Assembly: GCF_014170305.1 (NCBI RefSeq)
Contig: NZ_LZZT01000010.1
Location: 1 to 64,000, forward strand
Reading direction: 5' to 3'
DNA from: Achromobacter sp. UMC71
GTDB lineage: Bacteria > Pseudomonadota > Gammaproteobacteria > Burkholderiales > Burkholderiaceae_B
Length of the DNA: 64,000 nt
The notes below the pieces were generated by a model. The model ran no database searches. It was not told the DNA's origin and saw nothing but the letters and a program-made list of their open reading frames with translations. The translations under genes and the position numbers were made by a program. Below, in pieces: positions 54,845-63,842 of this stretch. The stretch's first letter is position 1, and every line of letters begins with the position of its first letter.

Positions 54845-55369
54845 TTGAATACCTTGATCGCATTGCTGTTGCGCCCGCTGCGCGCGCTGCTGTTGCCACT
54901 GGCCTTGCGGGTATCGCCTGGCGCGCTGGTGGCGCTGTCGGTCTTATCTCTGCCGGTCTTATCAGTGCCAGCCCTATTGCTGTCATCGGACGCGCAGGCC
55001 CAGGCCGCGCCCACGCCCGGCTGCCAGGATTTCCTCGAAGCCTTGGGCGGCAAGCCCGATTTCATCGAATACCAGGGCTGCCGCTTGGAACTGCGCGCCC
55101 AGGGCAAGCCGCTGGTGGCGCGCTACCGCCTGGACGGCGCGTCGGCCGCCCAGGCGGAAAGCTATTTGCAGCGCAAATTCGGCATCGCGCCGCTGCGGTT
55201 CCAGTGCTGCGGCTGGCAGACGGCGCCGCAATCCTGGCGCGACCCGAGCACGGGGCGCGAATACCTGATCGGTTTCGGCTCCGAGGAAACCCTCTATTCG
55301 TCGCGCTCGCAGTGGGGGCGGATCGAGAACTTCCACATCCGGGTCGAGCTGTACACCGAAGATATCTGA
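54845..55369 (+). CDS. Small exported protein, DUF4952-like
   Basis: Protein of 174 residues starting at TTG 54845 (no ATG is available before the domain). A long signal or membrane segment ends at SSDAQAQA. The mature part has four or more Cys in conserved-looking positions (GCQDFLEALGGKPDFIEYQGC; LRFQCCGWQTAP). It resembles what I know as DUF4952, a family without a known function; this link is from memory of the QCCGW motif and should be treated as tentative. It lies between a LysR gene and the convergent ABC operon. Confidence 0.7.
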   Translation: MNTLIALLLRPLRALLLPLALRVSPGALVALSVLSLPVLSVPALLLSSDAQAQAAPTPGCQDFLEALGGKPDFIEYQGCRLELRAQGKPLVARYRLDGASAAQAESYLQRKFGIAPLRFQCCGWQTAPQSWRDPSTGREYLIGFGSEETLYSSRSQWGRIENFHIRVELYTEDI

Positions 55370-55399
55370 GATACCGGCGCGCTACGCGGGTCCCGCCGT

Positions 55400-56203
55400 T
55401 CAGTCCGCAGCCAGCTCCATGCTGCGCGTCACTTCTTCCTGCACCCGTTCCCAGATGGCGCGCTTGAGCTCGACGAAGCGGGGCGACAACTGCACGTCGG
55501 CGCTGCGCGGGTGGGGCAGGTCGTTCTGGATGTCCTGCACGATGCGCCCGGGCTTGGAGCCCATGACCGCCATGCGGGTGGACAGCGTCAACGCTTCGTC
55601 GATGGAGTGCGTGATGAAGACGATCGTCTTGCCGCTTTGCTCGTAGATCGACAGCAGCTGGTCCTGCAGCACCTGCCGGGTCATGGCGTCCAGGGCGGCG
55701 AAGGGTTCGTCGAACAGCATCACGTCCGGGTCGTTGGCCAGCACCCGCGCGATCGACACGCGCTGCTTCATGCCGCCGGACAGCGCGTGCGGGTACTTGT
55801 CGGCCGCCTGCTTCAGGCCCACCATCTCGATGTACTTGCGGGCGATGGGGGCGCGTTCCTGCCGGGACATGCCGCGCATCTTCAGGCCGAATTCCACGTT
55901 TTCCTGCACCGTGCGCCAGGGGAACAGGGCGTACTGCTGGAACACCATGCCGCAGGCGGCGGTGACGTCCGTGACCGGCTTGCCGTTGACGGCCACCGTG
56001 CCGGTGTTGGGGGTGATGAAGCCGGCCATCAGGTTCAGCAAGGTGGATTTGCCGCAGCCTGAAGCGCCCAGCAGCACCAGGAATTCGCCGCGCTTGACCT
56101 CGAGGTCCACCTTGTCCAGCACGGTGATGTCGCCATACGCCTTGGACACGTCGCGCAGGCGGATCATCGTATCGTCGCTTATCGTTGCCATGACAGTACC
56201 CAT
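55400..56203 (-). CDS. ABC transporter ATP-binding protein, SsuB/TauB type
   Basis: ATPase of 267 residues (or 263 from ATG 56191) energising import of a sulfonate, taurine or similar small molecule. Walker A GASGCGKST, Q-loop FQQYALFPWRTV, signature LSGGMKQR and Walker B DVMLFDEPFAALD are intact, as is the H-loop ITHSIDEAL. It overlaps the permease stop, so translation is coupled. It is the last gene of a three-gene minus-strand operon with the permease and binding protein. Confidence 0.9.
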   Translation of the reverse strand: MGTVMATISDDTMIRLRDVSKAYGDITVLDKVDLEVKRGEFLVLLGASGCGKSTLLNLMAGFITPNTGTVAVNGKPVTDVTAACGMVFQQYALFPWRTVQENVEFGLKMRGMSRQERAPIARKYIEMVGLKQAADKYPHALSGGMKQRVSIARVLANDPDVMLFDEPFAALDAMTRQVLQDQLLSIYEQSGKTIVFITHSIDEALTLSTRMAVMGSKPGRIVQDIQNDLPHPRSADVQLSPRFVELKRAIWERVQEEVTRSMELAAD

Positions 56204-56949
56204 CGTTCAAGTAGACGCAAACACAGATCGGTCACCAGCACGGTGAAGCTGATCAGGACCATGCCCAGCACCACGGTGTCGGTCTGGAAGAACTCCTTGC
56301 CGTTCATGATCATGAAACCCAGGCCTTCCTTGGACGCGACCAGCTCGGCCGAAATGACGCAAGTCCAGGACAGGCCCAGGATGATCTTCATGCCGGACAG
56401 GATCTGCGGCAGACAGCCCGGGAACAGCACTTCGCGCATCACCTGCCAGCGGTTGGCGCCCAGGTTGCGCGCGGCCCGCACCAGCACCGGGTCGATGCTG
56501 CGCGAGGCCTCCATCACATAGAGCAGGGCGGGAACGAACGAGCCCATGAACACGATGCTGTACTTCTGCGTCTCGGTGATGCCGAACCACAGCAGCGACA
56601 GCGGAATCCAGCTCATGGACGGCAGCGGACGCAGGAACGAGATGATGGGATCGAAGACGGCGCGCGCCACCTTCGAGGTGCCTAGCAGGATGCCCAGCGG
56701 AATCGCCACGATGACGGCCGCCAGGAAACCCACCATCACGCGCCGGGTCGAGGCCAGCACGTTGTAGAACAACGTGCCCTGGTCCGACATCGATAGGGCG
56801 CGCGCCAGCACCTGGGACGGCGCCGGCAGGAAAATGGGATCGACCGCGCCGGCGCGGCACAGGCCTTCCCATAGCAACAGGAAACACAGCAGGGACACCA
56901 CACTGACCCAGATCAGCGTGGTGTCGCGGGTAGCGGAACGCGTGGACAT
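56179..56949 (-). CDS. ABC transporter permease, SsuC/TauC type
   Basis: Inner-membrane permease of 256 residues with about six membrane segments. The EAA-like cytoplasmic loop is AARNLGANRWQVMREVLFPGCLPQILSGMK in outline. It belongs to the BPD_transp_1 fold used for nitrate, sulfonate and taurine. It starts 18 bases after the binding-protein stop and forms one operon with it. Confidence 0.9.
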   Translation of the reverse strand: MSTRSATRDTTLIWVSVVSLLCFLLLWEGLCRAGAVDPIFLPAPSQVLARALSMSDQGTLFYNVLASTRRVMVGFLAAVIVAIPLGILLGTSKVARAVFDPIISFLRPLPSMSWIPLSLLWFGITETQKYSIVFMGSFVPALLYVMEASRSIDPVLVRAARNLGANRWQVMREVLFPGCLPQILSGMKIILGLSWTCVISAELVASKEGLGFMIMNGKEFFQTDTVVLGMVLISFTVLVTDLCLRLLERWVLSWQR

Positions 56950-56967
56950 AAGACAGCGGCTCCGGGC

Positions 56968-57963
56968 TTACAGGTACGAGGCCTGGACCCAGTCCTTGAC
57001 CGTGGGCGCGCGGTCGATCTGCTTCAGGGATACCAGCATCTCGGCCAGCTTCTGCATGCCGTTGACGAAATTGCCCGGATCCACCATCAGGGCCTTCTGG
57101 TCGGCGGCGCTGTACCACTGGGTCTGTTTGATGACGTTCAACTGGTCGTCGCGCGACAGGCCGGTCAGCTCCAGCAGCACGCCGGCGGCCTCATCGGGCT
57201 GCTCGGTCAGCAGGGCATTGGCCTGGAACACCGCTGCCAGGAACTTGCGCACGGCCTCGGGGTTGTCCTTGCCCAGCTTGGCGTGGGTCAGCAGCACGTC
57301 CGGCCCGGGGGTAATGGCGTATTGCTTGTAGAGCGAGAACGCGGTGTCATCCAGCAGCACGCGGGTGCCCGGCACGGCCTTGATACGGTCGAACGCCGGC
57401 GTCCAGGCGACCGCCGCGTCGATCTGCTTGCCCTGGTAGGCCGACAGGATGTTGGTGGCGGGCAGGTTGATGATGGACACGTCGCGGTCCGGGTCCATGC
57501 CGGCCTGGCGCAGCACGTCCAGCAGCAGCACATGGGCGCTGGACGCGTAGGTGACGCCGATCTTCCTGCCCTTCAGGTCGGCGACGGACTTGACGTCCTC
57601 GCGCACCAGCACGCCTTCGGCGCGGCCGAAGTTGTTGGGCGTGGCGATCACCTGGAACTGGCGGGCGCCGGCCGCCATCAGGGCCAGGGACGACACCACG
57701 CCGGTGCCGGCCAGGTCGATGTTGCCGGCCATCACGGCGCTCATGCGGTCGGACGAGGTGGCGAAGCTCTGCCACTTGATTTCCAGGCCCTGCTTGGCGA
57801 ACAGGCCCGTCTTCATGGCGATATAGGCCGAATAGTGGCCCAGCCAGGCGGAGCCGCCGTAGGTGTAGGACGCGGCGGCGCGGCCGATCATCGGAAAACC
57901 CAAGGCGCTGGCGCCGGCCAGCGCGGCGGTGCGCGCCAGCATCTCGCGGCGATTCATGTTCAT
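56968..57963 (-). CDS. ABC transporter substrate-binding protein, SsuA/NMT1-like
   Basis: Periplasmic receptor of 331 residues. The N-terminus NRREMLARTAALAGASALG is a Tat-type leader. The mature part shows WLGHYSAYIAMKTGLFAKQGLEI, then GTGVVSSLALMAAGA, and KGRKIGVTYASSAHVLLLDVLRQAG. ATG 57963 has AGGGGAAATCGC before it. The divergent gene is an FAD oxidoreductase, so the ligand may be an amine or amino-acid-like compound instead of a sulfonate. Confidence 0.9.
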   Translation of the reverse strand: MNMNRREMLARTAALAGASALGFPMIGRAAASYTYGGSAWLGHYSAYIAMKTGLFAKQGLEIKWQSFATSSDRMSAVMAGNIDLAGTGVVSSLALMAAGARQFQVIATPNNFGRAEGVLVREDVKSVADLKGRKIGVTYASSAHVLLLDVLRQAGMDPDRDVSIINLPATNILSAYQGKQIDAAVAWTPAFDRIKAVPGTRVLLDDTAFSLYKQYAITPGPDVLLTHAKLGKDNPEAVRKFLAAVFQANALLTEQPDEAAGVLLELTGLSRDDQLNVIKQTQWYSAADQKALMVDPGNFVNGMQKLAEMLVSLKQIDRAPTVKDWVQASYL

Positions 57964-58067
57964 GCGATTTCCCCTGCTTGGATGGTGATTGACTGAAAGA
58001 TTCAGGTCGCCGGCACTCTGCGTTGCGGCTGCCCAGACTTTCGCCCGCCGGCGGGCGGTGGACGTGT

Positions 58068-58108
58068 ATATAAGCAACGTCGATGCTCAAAATCCAACGC
58101 GCTTATAT
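58068..58108. promoter_or_regulatory. Inverted repeat in the divergent ABC/oxidoreductase promoter region
   Basis: ATATAAGC (58068-58075) and GCTTATAT (58101-58108) are perfect inverse complements around a 25-base spacer, in the only AT-rich part of this intergenic region. Confidence 0.5.
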
Positions 58109-58166
58109 TTCGAGCCCCCGGGAATCGCGGGTTCACACTCCGGCCACTTGTTCTTGGAGCCAAGTC

Positions 58167-59354
58167 GTGAAAAGTTATGACGTGATCGTGATCGGTGCGG
58201 GCGTGATCGGCAGTTCGGTTGCCTTCCACCTGGCCGCGTTGGGGGCGAAGAATGTACTGGTGCTGGATCGCGCGACGATCGGCGCGGGCACCACCTCGCA
58301 ATCGTCCGGCATTCTGCGCACCCACTATTCGGTGCGCGAGAACGTGGAATTGGCCCAGCGTTCGTGGCGCGTGTTCAACGATTTCTCGAACTACATCGGC
58401 GACGACGAAGCCTCGTGCGGCCTGGTCAAGTGCGGCTATCTGATCAGCGCGGCCGACAACGACAAGCTGGAACCGCTGCGCGGCGCGCTGGCACAGCAGC
58501 AGGCCCAGGGTATTGCGCTGGAGCTGCTGACGCCCGCGCAGGCCCGTGAACTGCTGCCGATCGCCTCGTTCGACGACGCCGCGCTGATCGGCTTCGAGCC
58601 GGAGGCCGGCTTTGCGGATGCCTACCTGGTGGCCACCAGCTTTGCGCGCGGCGCCCGCCGCCGGGGCGTGACGATCCGGGAAAACGTCGACGTGCATCGC
58701 TTGCTGGTCGAGAACGGCCGGGTCACGGGCGTGTCCACGTCCGAGGGCGACTACGCCAGCCCGCTGGTGATCAGCACGCAGAATATCTGGACATCCGAGC
58801 TGGCCGCCTGGACCGGCGTGGCCATGCCGGTGCTGCCCGAGCGCCACGCGGTGCTGGCGCTGGAATGCGAAGCGGCGCCCTATACCTATTCGATGCCGGT
58901 CTACAAGGACCTGGCCTCGCCCGGCATGCTGTATTGCCGTAGCTATGGCGGCAACCAGATGCTGGTCAGTGAGGGCGTCGTGGGCGAAACCCTGCAGCAC
59001 AGCGACGCGGAGCAGGGCGACATTGCGCTGGACTACGTGGCCGAGGTGGGGGCGCAGGTGGCCGAGCGCTTTCCGGCCTACGAGACCGCCGGGCTGGCTT
59101 CGTCGTGGACCGGCGTGTACGACGTGACGCCGGACTGGAATCCGGTGCTGGGCCGGGTGCCCGGCGTGCAGGGGTTGGTGGTGGGCTTCGGCTTTTCCGG
59201 CCACGGCTTCAAGTTGTCGCCCACCGTGGGCCGCGTGCTGGCGCAGGAAGCGTTGGGGCTGGCCACCGACGTATCGCTGGCGCCGTATGCCCTGAGCCGC
59301 TTTCAGCGCGGCGCGTTGCTGACCGGGAAGTACGGCCTTGGCGCAGTCTCCTGA
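58167..59354 (+). CDS. FAD-dependent oxidoreductase, DAO family (amine/amino-acid type)
   Basis: Flavoenzyme of 395 residues from GTG 58167, which has TTGGAG upstream. The FAD motif VIGAGVIGSSVAFHL is at the N-terminus, followed by GTTSQSSGILRTHYS, and late GFSGHGFKLSPTVGRVLAQ, as in sarcosine, dimethylglycine and other amine oxidases or dehydrogenases. Electron-transfer flavoprotein genes follow in the same operon, so it is more likely a dehydrogenase donating to ETF than an oxygen-using oxidase. Substrate unknown. Confidence 0.9.
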   Translation: MKSYDVIVIGAGVIGSSVAFHLAALGAKNVLVLDRATIGAGTTSQSSGILRTHYSVRENVELAQRSWRVFNDFSNYIGDDEASCGLVKCGYLISAADNDKLEPLRGALAQQQAQGIALELLTPAQARELLPIASFDDAALIGFEPEAGFADAYLVATSFARGARRRGVTIRENVDVHRLLVENGRVTGVSTSEGDYASPLVISTQNIWTSELAAWTGVAMPVLPERHAVLALECEAAPYTYSMPVYKDLASPGMLYCRSYGGNQMLVSEGVVGETLQHSDAEQGDIALDYVAEVGAQVAERFPAYETAGLASSWTGVYDVTPDWNPVLGRVPGVQGLVVGFGFSGHGFKLSPTVGRVLAQEALGLATDVSLAPYALSRFQRGALLTGKYGLGAVS

Positions 59355-60000
59355 ATCCGGCGGCGCGTGGGGCGGCCACTGGCCGTCCTTGGCGTCCGAA
59401 CCGTGGAAGAACGGCGGCGGCGTGACGCGCACGCTGGCCATGGATGAGACCTCGGCGGGTGCGGCGCGCTGGCGGGTCAGCGTGGCGGACATCGCCCGTG
59501 ACGGGCCGTACTCGCGCTTTGCGGGGGATGACCGTGTATCGGTGGTGCTGTCCGGCGGGGACGTGATCCTGCGCGATGCAAGCGCGCGGGTGCTGCTGCC
59601 CCTGGGCCGTCCCGCCGCTTTCGCCGGCGATCTGGCCTGGCATGGCACGCTGCCGGGCGGCCCCGTGCAGGTGTTGAACCTGTTCGTGCGGCGCGGGGCG
59701 GCGCAGGCGCGGGTGCGCTGCGTGAGCCTGGCGCCGGCATCCGAAGCGGCCGAGTTGCCTGTCGGCGCCTTGGCGCCGGGCGGTGCGGGGCGGCACCTGC
59801 GGCTATGCCTGGCGCTGGCCGCGGGCCGCTGGCATACGCCGGACGGTCCCCACGAATTGGCCGCGGGCGATTTCCTGCTGCGGTCCGCGTTCTGTGCCGG
59901 CAAGCCCGGCGCCGGGGGCGATCACTCGTTCACGCCGGCTCGCGGCGTGCCGTCGCAGGCCGCCGGCCTGGCCGCCGTGTTGCTGGATATCCTTTACTGA
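59338..60000 (+). CDS. HutD/Ves family protein
   Basis: Cupin-like protein of 220 residues beginning at TTG 59338, overlapping the oxidoreductase stop by 17 bases. The start region EPWKNGGGVTRTLAMD and RWRVSVADIARDGPYSRFAG are hallmarks of HutD/Ves, whose function is poorly known but tied to histidine utilisation in Pseudomonas. Its place between an amine-type dehydrogenase and ETF genes is unusual. A hutG-type gene lies 3 kb downstream. Confidence 0.85.
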   Translation: MAQSPESGGAWGGHWPSLASEPWKNGGGVTRTLAMDETSAGAARWRVSVADIARDGPYSRFAGDDRVSVVLSGGDVILRDASARVLLPLGRPAAFAGDLAWHGTLPGGPVQVLNLFVRRGAAQARVRCVSLAPASEAAELPVGALAPGGAGRHLRLCLALAAGRWHTPDGPHELAAGDFLLRSAFCAGKPGAGGDHSFTPARGVPSQAAGLAAVLLDILY

Positions 60001-60015
60001 CCCAGGAGTGTTTTC

Positions 60016-60765
60016 ATGAAGGTAATTGCCGCGGTCAAACGCGTGGTGGATTACAACGTCAACGTGCGCGTCAAGGCCGACCAGAGCGGTGTCGACATCG
60101 GCAACGTCAAGATGTCGATGAACCCGTTCGACGAGATCGCCGTCGAGGCGGCTGTGCGCCTGAAAGAGCAGGGCGCGGCCAGCGAGGTGGTGGCCGTGAC
60201 TTGCGGCGTCACCCAAGCGCAGGAGACGCTGCGCACCGCCCTGGCCATCGGGGCCGACCGGGGCGTGCTGGTGCAGACCGACACCGCGTTGCAGCCCCTG
60301 GCCGTGGCCAAGCTGTTGCGCGCCGTGGTGGCGCGCGAGCAGCCGGCGCTGGTGATCCTGGGCAAGCAGGCCATCGACGACGATGCCTGCCAGACGGGCC
60401 AGATGCTGGCCGCGCTGCTGGGCTGGCCGCAAGCCACCCAGGCCAGCGCCATCCACATCGAAGACGGCCGGGCCCGCGTGACCCGCGAGGTCGACGGCGG
60501 CCTGGAAGTGGTGGACCTGGCGCTGCCGGCCGTGGTGACGGCCGACCTGCGGTTGAACGAGCCGCGCTATGTCACGCTGCCCAACATCATGAAGGCCAAG
60601 AAAAAGCCGCTGGACGTGACCACGCCGCAGGACCTGGGCGTGGACCCGGCGTCGCGCCTGGAGACCTTGCGGGTGGAATCGCCCGCCGCCCGCGCGCCGG
60701 GCATCAAGGTGGCCGACGTGGCCGCGCTGGTCGACAAACTCAAGCATGAAGCGAAGGTGATCTGA
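60016..60765 (+). CDS. etfB: Electron transfer flavoprotein beta subunit
   Basis: ETF beta chain of 249 residues, starting [20 protein letters not shown], with the AMP-binding pattern [25 protein letters not shown] and the C-terminal [17 protein letters not shown] precedes the ATG. It ends with a stop codon that overlaps the first base of etfA. The pair takes electrons from dehydrogenases, here probably from the oxidoreductase encoded upstream, and gives them to ETF-quinone oxidoreductase. A second general etf locus may exist elsewhere in the genome. Confidence 0.94.
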   Translation: MKVIAAVKRVVDYNVNVRVKADQSGVDIGNVKMSMNPFDEIAVEAAVRLKEQGAASEVVAVTCGVTQAQETLRTALAIGADRGVLVQTDTALQPLAVAKLLRAVVAREQPALVILGKQAIDDDACQTGQMLAALLGWPQATQASAIHIEDGRARVTREVDGGLEVVDLALPAVVTADLRLNEPRYVTLPNIMKAKKKPLDVTTPQDLGVDPASRLETLRVESPAARAPGIKVADVAALVDKLKHEAKVI

Positions 60766-61694
60766 TGACGGTCCTGGTTATTGCCGAACACGATACGCGC
60801 GCGCTGAACGGCGCCACCCTGAACGCCATCGCGGCGGCCGCCACGCTGGATCGGCCCATCCACGTGCTGGTGGCCGGCGACGGCGTGCAGGCCGTCGCCG
60901 ACGCCGCCGCCCAGGTCGCGGGCGTGGCCAAGGTGCTGCTGGCGCAGGCGCCGCATTTGGCCGACAGCCTGGCCGAGAACCTGGCCGCGCAGGCGGTGGC
61001 GGTGGCTGCCGGCTATACGCACATCTTCATGGCCGCCACCGCGCAGGGAAAAAGCGTCGCACCGCGCATCGCCGCCCTGTTGGACGTGGCGCAGGTCTCG
61101 GACGTGATCGCGGTGCTGGCCGCCGACACCTTCAAGCGTCCCATCTACGCGGGCAACGCGATCGCCACGGTACGCAGCGGCTATCCGGTGGTCGTGGCGA
61201 CCATCCGACCCACGGCGTTCGACGCCGCGCCCGCCACCGGCGGCAATGCGCCGGTGGAACCCGTGCCGGCCGTGGCGGATGCAGGTCTGGCCCGCATGGT
61301 CAGCCGCGAGATCGTCAAATCCGAACGTCCCGACCTGAGCGGCGCCCGCGTGGTGGTGTCCGGCGGACGCGGCCTGGGCAGCGCGCAGAACTTCAAGCTG
61401 CTCGATCCCCTGGCCGAAAAGCTGGGCGCCGCCCTGGGCGCATCGCGCGCCGCGGTGGATGCCGGTTACGCGCCCAACGACTGGCAAGTGGGCCAGACGG
61501 GCAAGGTCGTCGCGCCCGAGCTGTACGTGGCGGTCGGCATCTCGGGCGCCATCCAGCATCTGGCCGGCATGAAGGATGCCAAGACCATCGTCGCCATCAA
61601 CAAGGACGGCGATGCGCCGATCTTCGGCGTGGCCGATTACGGCTTGGTGGCGGATCTGTTCGACGCCGTGCCGGAGCTGACCGCAATCGTGTGA
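60765..61694 (+). CDS. etfA: Electron transfer flavoprotein alpha subunit
   Basis: ETF alpha chain of 309 residues. The C-terminal FAD domain is clear: [58 protein letters not shown] and [16 protein letters not shown]. It overlaps etfB by one base, which implies coupled translation and equal amounts of the two subunits. Together they carry one FAD and one AMP. Confidence 0.95.
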   Translation: MTVLVIAEHDTRALNGATLNAIAAAATLDRPIHVLVAGDGVQAVADAAAQVAGVAKVLLAQAPHLADSLAENLAAQAVAVAAGYTHIFMAATAQGKSVAPRIAALLDVAQVSDVIAVLAADTFKRPIYAGNAIATVRSGYPVVVATIRPTAFDAAPATGGNAPVEPVPAVADAGLARMVSREIVKSERPDLSGARVVVSGGRGLGSAQNFKLLDPLAEKLGAALGASRAAVDAGYAPNDWQVGQTGKVVAPELYVAVGISGAIQHLAGMKDAKTIVAINKDGDAPIFGVADYGLVADLFDAVPELTAIV

Positions 61695-61713
61695 CAGGCA
61701 AAGGGCGGCCGGT

Positions 61714-61740
61714 GGCGCCTGGAGCCTGTGCGAGGCGCCT
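61714..61740. repeat. Hairpin containing the second copy of the 17-bp intergenic repeat
   Basis: GGCGCCT (61714-61720) and AGGCGCC (61733-61739) pair around a 12-base loop. GCCTGTGCGAGGCGCCT (61724-61740) is identical to 5060-5076. As at the first copy, it sits between convergent gene ends. Confidence 0.5.
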
Positions 61741-61755
61741 GAGTGTTGACAGTCC

Positions 61756-62781
61756 CTAGCGCCGCAGGCTGCGCCAGAGCGAGGCGGGCGGCAGTCCCAG
61801 CGCCGGGGCGATGTCCTTGTGCACCAGCCGTTCCATCGCCATCAGGATGACGTCGCGGGCCTCGGTCGGCAGCTTGCCGACCTCTTGCGGCCGCGCGGCC
61901 AGGTAGAAACTGCGCGACAGGCTGGGGTCGTCGCCGCGCGCCATGCCCAGGAAGGGCGCCAGCGGCAGCACGCGCAGCTGGTCAATGAAATGACGCGACT
62001 GCCAGATGCACAGCGGCGTGCTGATGCCAAAGCCCAGGCCGGCCGTCACCAGGCTGAGCAGCGGGTCGGTGTTGTCGAACTCGAACGTGCGTTCGATCAT
62101 GACGTCGTGCGCCTCGACCAGGCGGTCGATCTCGGCGCCGATGAACGAGCGGGCGCTGTAGCGGATGAACTGCGCGCGCTTGCCCAATTCCTTGAGCGTG
62201 GTGATCTTTTCCATGCCCAGGCTGCGCGGCACGATCAGCACGTAGGGTTCGCTGAACAGGGCGGTCTTGCGGATGCTGGGCTTGCCGGCCGAGGCGCTGG
62301 TGGTCACCACCAGGTCCAGCTGCCGGTCTTCCAGCTGCTTGTCCAGGACGGGCGTGATGCCCGACCACAGGCGGATCTGGCGCGACGCGCCGGACAGCCC
62401 GTGGATCAGGGTGGGGCCCAGTGTGCCGGCGAACGAATCCACGCAACCGAAGCGCACGATATTGCGCTTGGCGCGGCTCAGGTTGCGCACGCTTTCCGTC
62501 ATGTCGCCGGCCTGCGCCAGCAATCGCGCGGCGTGGTCGAACAACAGTTCGCCCGCCGGGGTCGGCCGCGCCGGCCGCGTGCTGCGGTCCAGCAGCTCGG
62601 TGGACATCGCGGTTTCCAGCTGCTTGACGCGTTGCGAGACCGCCGCCTGCGACAAGCCCAGCAGGCGAGCCGCGCCTGACACCGACGCCGCTTCCACCAC
62701 CGCCACCCACGTCAGCAGCAGGCTCCAATCGGGATAATTCTCGGTGGTGCTGAACGAAAAGCGGTTCATCGGCGGCGGCAT
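61756..62781 (-). CDS. LysR-family transcriptional regulator
   Basis: Regulator of up to 341 residues (or 337 from ATG 62769). HTH ASVSGAARLLGLSQAAVSQRVKQLE is in the first 60 residues after a short extension. The effector domain includes VRFGCVDSFAGTLGPTLIHGL. It follows the N-formylglutamate amidohydrolase gene on the same strand after 28 bases, so the two are probably one operon. It could also control the convergent oxidoreductase-ETF operon, but no site is visible to support that. Confidence 0.87.
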   Translation of the reverse strand: MPPPMNRFSFSTTENYPDWSLLLTWVAVVEAASVSGAARLLGLSQAAVSQRVKQLETAMSTELLDRSTRPARPTPAGELLFDHAARLLAQAGDMTESVRNLSRAKRNIVRFGCVDSFAGTLGPTLIHGLSGASRQIRLWSGITPVLDKQLEDRQLDLVVTTSASAGKPSIRKTALFSEPYVLIVPRSLGMEKITTLKELGKRAQFIRYSARSFIGAEIDRLVEAHDVMIERTFEFDNTDPLLSLVTAGLGFGISTPLCIWQSRHFIDQLRVLPLAPFLGMARGDDPSLSRSFYLAARPQEVGKLPTEARDVILMAMERLVHKDIAPALGLPPASLWRSLRR

Positions 62782-62809
62782 GCGGACGTTGTGGCGCGGG
62801 GCCGGCCGC

Positions 62810-63646
62810 TTAGCGCTTGCGCGCCAGCGTCTGCGCCAGCGCGGCCCGCACCAGGCCTTCGACCACGGGGATGACCTTGTTCGCGGCGTTGGGCAGGTAG
62901 CCGTAGGGGTAGGACTCGTCCATATAGGTGGACTGGCACATTTCCAGTTGCACGGCGTGGATGTCCTCGGCCGGCGAGCCGTAGTGGCGCGTGATGTAGC
63001 CGCCCTTGAAGCGGCCGTTCAGGGCCGAGGTGTAGCCGCAGTCCGGCAGGCGTTCGCCGATGGCGGCCAGGATGTCCGGCGCGCAGCTGGCGCCGTCGGC
63101 GGTGCCCAGGTTCAGGTCGGGCAACTTGCCCTCGAACAGGCGCGGCAGCACGCTGGCGATCGAGTGGGCTTCCCACAGCAGCACCGTGCCGTGTTCGGCG
63201 CGGATGCGGTCGAGCTCTTCGCGCAGCTTGGCGTGATAGGGCTGCCAGTAGTGCTGCACGCGATGCGTGCGTTCGTCGTCGGTCAGGACGGCGTCGCTCA
63301 GGTACAGCGGTTCGCCGCGGAAGGTGTGGGTCGGGCACAGGCCCGTCTTGGTCTGGCCGGGATACAGGCTTTCGTCATCGGGCGAGCGGTTCAGGTCCAC
63401 CACGTAACGCGAATATCGGGCGCCCAGCACCGATGCGCCCAGCGCTTCGGCGAACTGATACAGGGTATCCAGGTGCCAGTCGGTGTCCCCGGACTGCTGG
63501 CCGACGGGCGTCATCCGGGCGCGCTGCGCATCGGGAATCTGGCTGCCGAGATGGGGAATGGAGATCAGCAGCGGGGCGGATCCGCGGCTGAAGTGGTAGA
63601 TGTCGCTCAACGAAAACTCCGGGGTGTAAGACGGTAAGGCAGGCAA
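62810..63646 (-). CDS. hutG: N-formylglutamate amidohydrolase (HutG-type)
   Basis: Metal-dependent hydrolase of 278 residues that splits N-formyl-L-glutamate to formate and glutamate. Family motifs: PLLISIPHLGSQIP, QQSGDTDWHLDTLYQFAE, SRYVVDLNRSPDDESLYPGQ and VLLWEAHSIAS, which include metal-binding His and Asp. It is the last step of one histidine route (via HutF). No hutHUIF genes are visible, though a HutD-like gene is nearby. Start ATG 63646. The amide substrate could differ from formylglutamate. Confidence 0.87.
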   Translation of the reverse strand: MPALPSYTPEFSLSDIYHFSRGSAPLLISIPHLGSQIPDAQRARMTPVGQQSGDTDWHLDTLYQFAEALGASVLGARYSRYVVDLNRSPDDESLYPGQTKTGLCPTHTFRGEPLYLSDAVLTDDERTHRVQHYWQPYHAKLREELDRIRAEHGTVLLWEAHSIASVLPRLFEGKLPDLNLGTADGASCAPDILAAIGERLPDCGYTSALNGRFKGGYITRHYGSPAEDIHAVQLEMCQSTYMDESYPYGYLPNAANKVIPVVEGLVRAALAQTLARKR

Positions 63647-63774
63647 GGCAGGCGGCGCGGCGCCGGCTGGCTGCCGCTATGCTAGGCAGACGAATCGGCT
63701 GCGGGCATTTGCATCGTCAATGGCGATGCTGAACATCATGATAGCTGATTCAAATGGCGAGCTACCCGGGCAAT

Positions 63775-63821
63775 GGCGCGCGAAAACCGGGCGCGCCGGC
63801 CACGCCATCGCAGGCGATGGC
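63775..63821. terminator. Two hairpins downstream of the right-edge LysR gene
   Basis: GGCGCGC (63775-63781) with GCGCGCC (63791-63797), and GCCATCGC (63804-63811) with GCGATGGC (63814-63821). They lie just beyond the stop of the right-edge regulator gene on the minus strand and upstream of hutG. Confidence 0.45.
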
Positions 63822-63842
63822 TTTGGAACCCGATGCGTTCGG

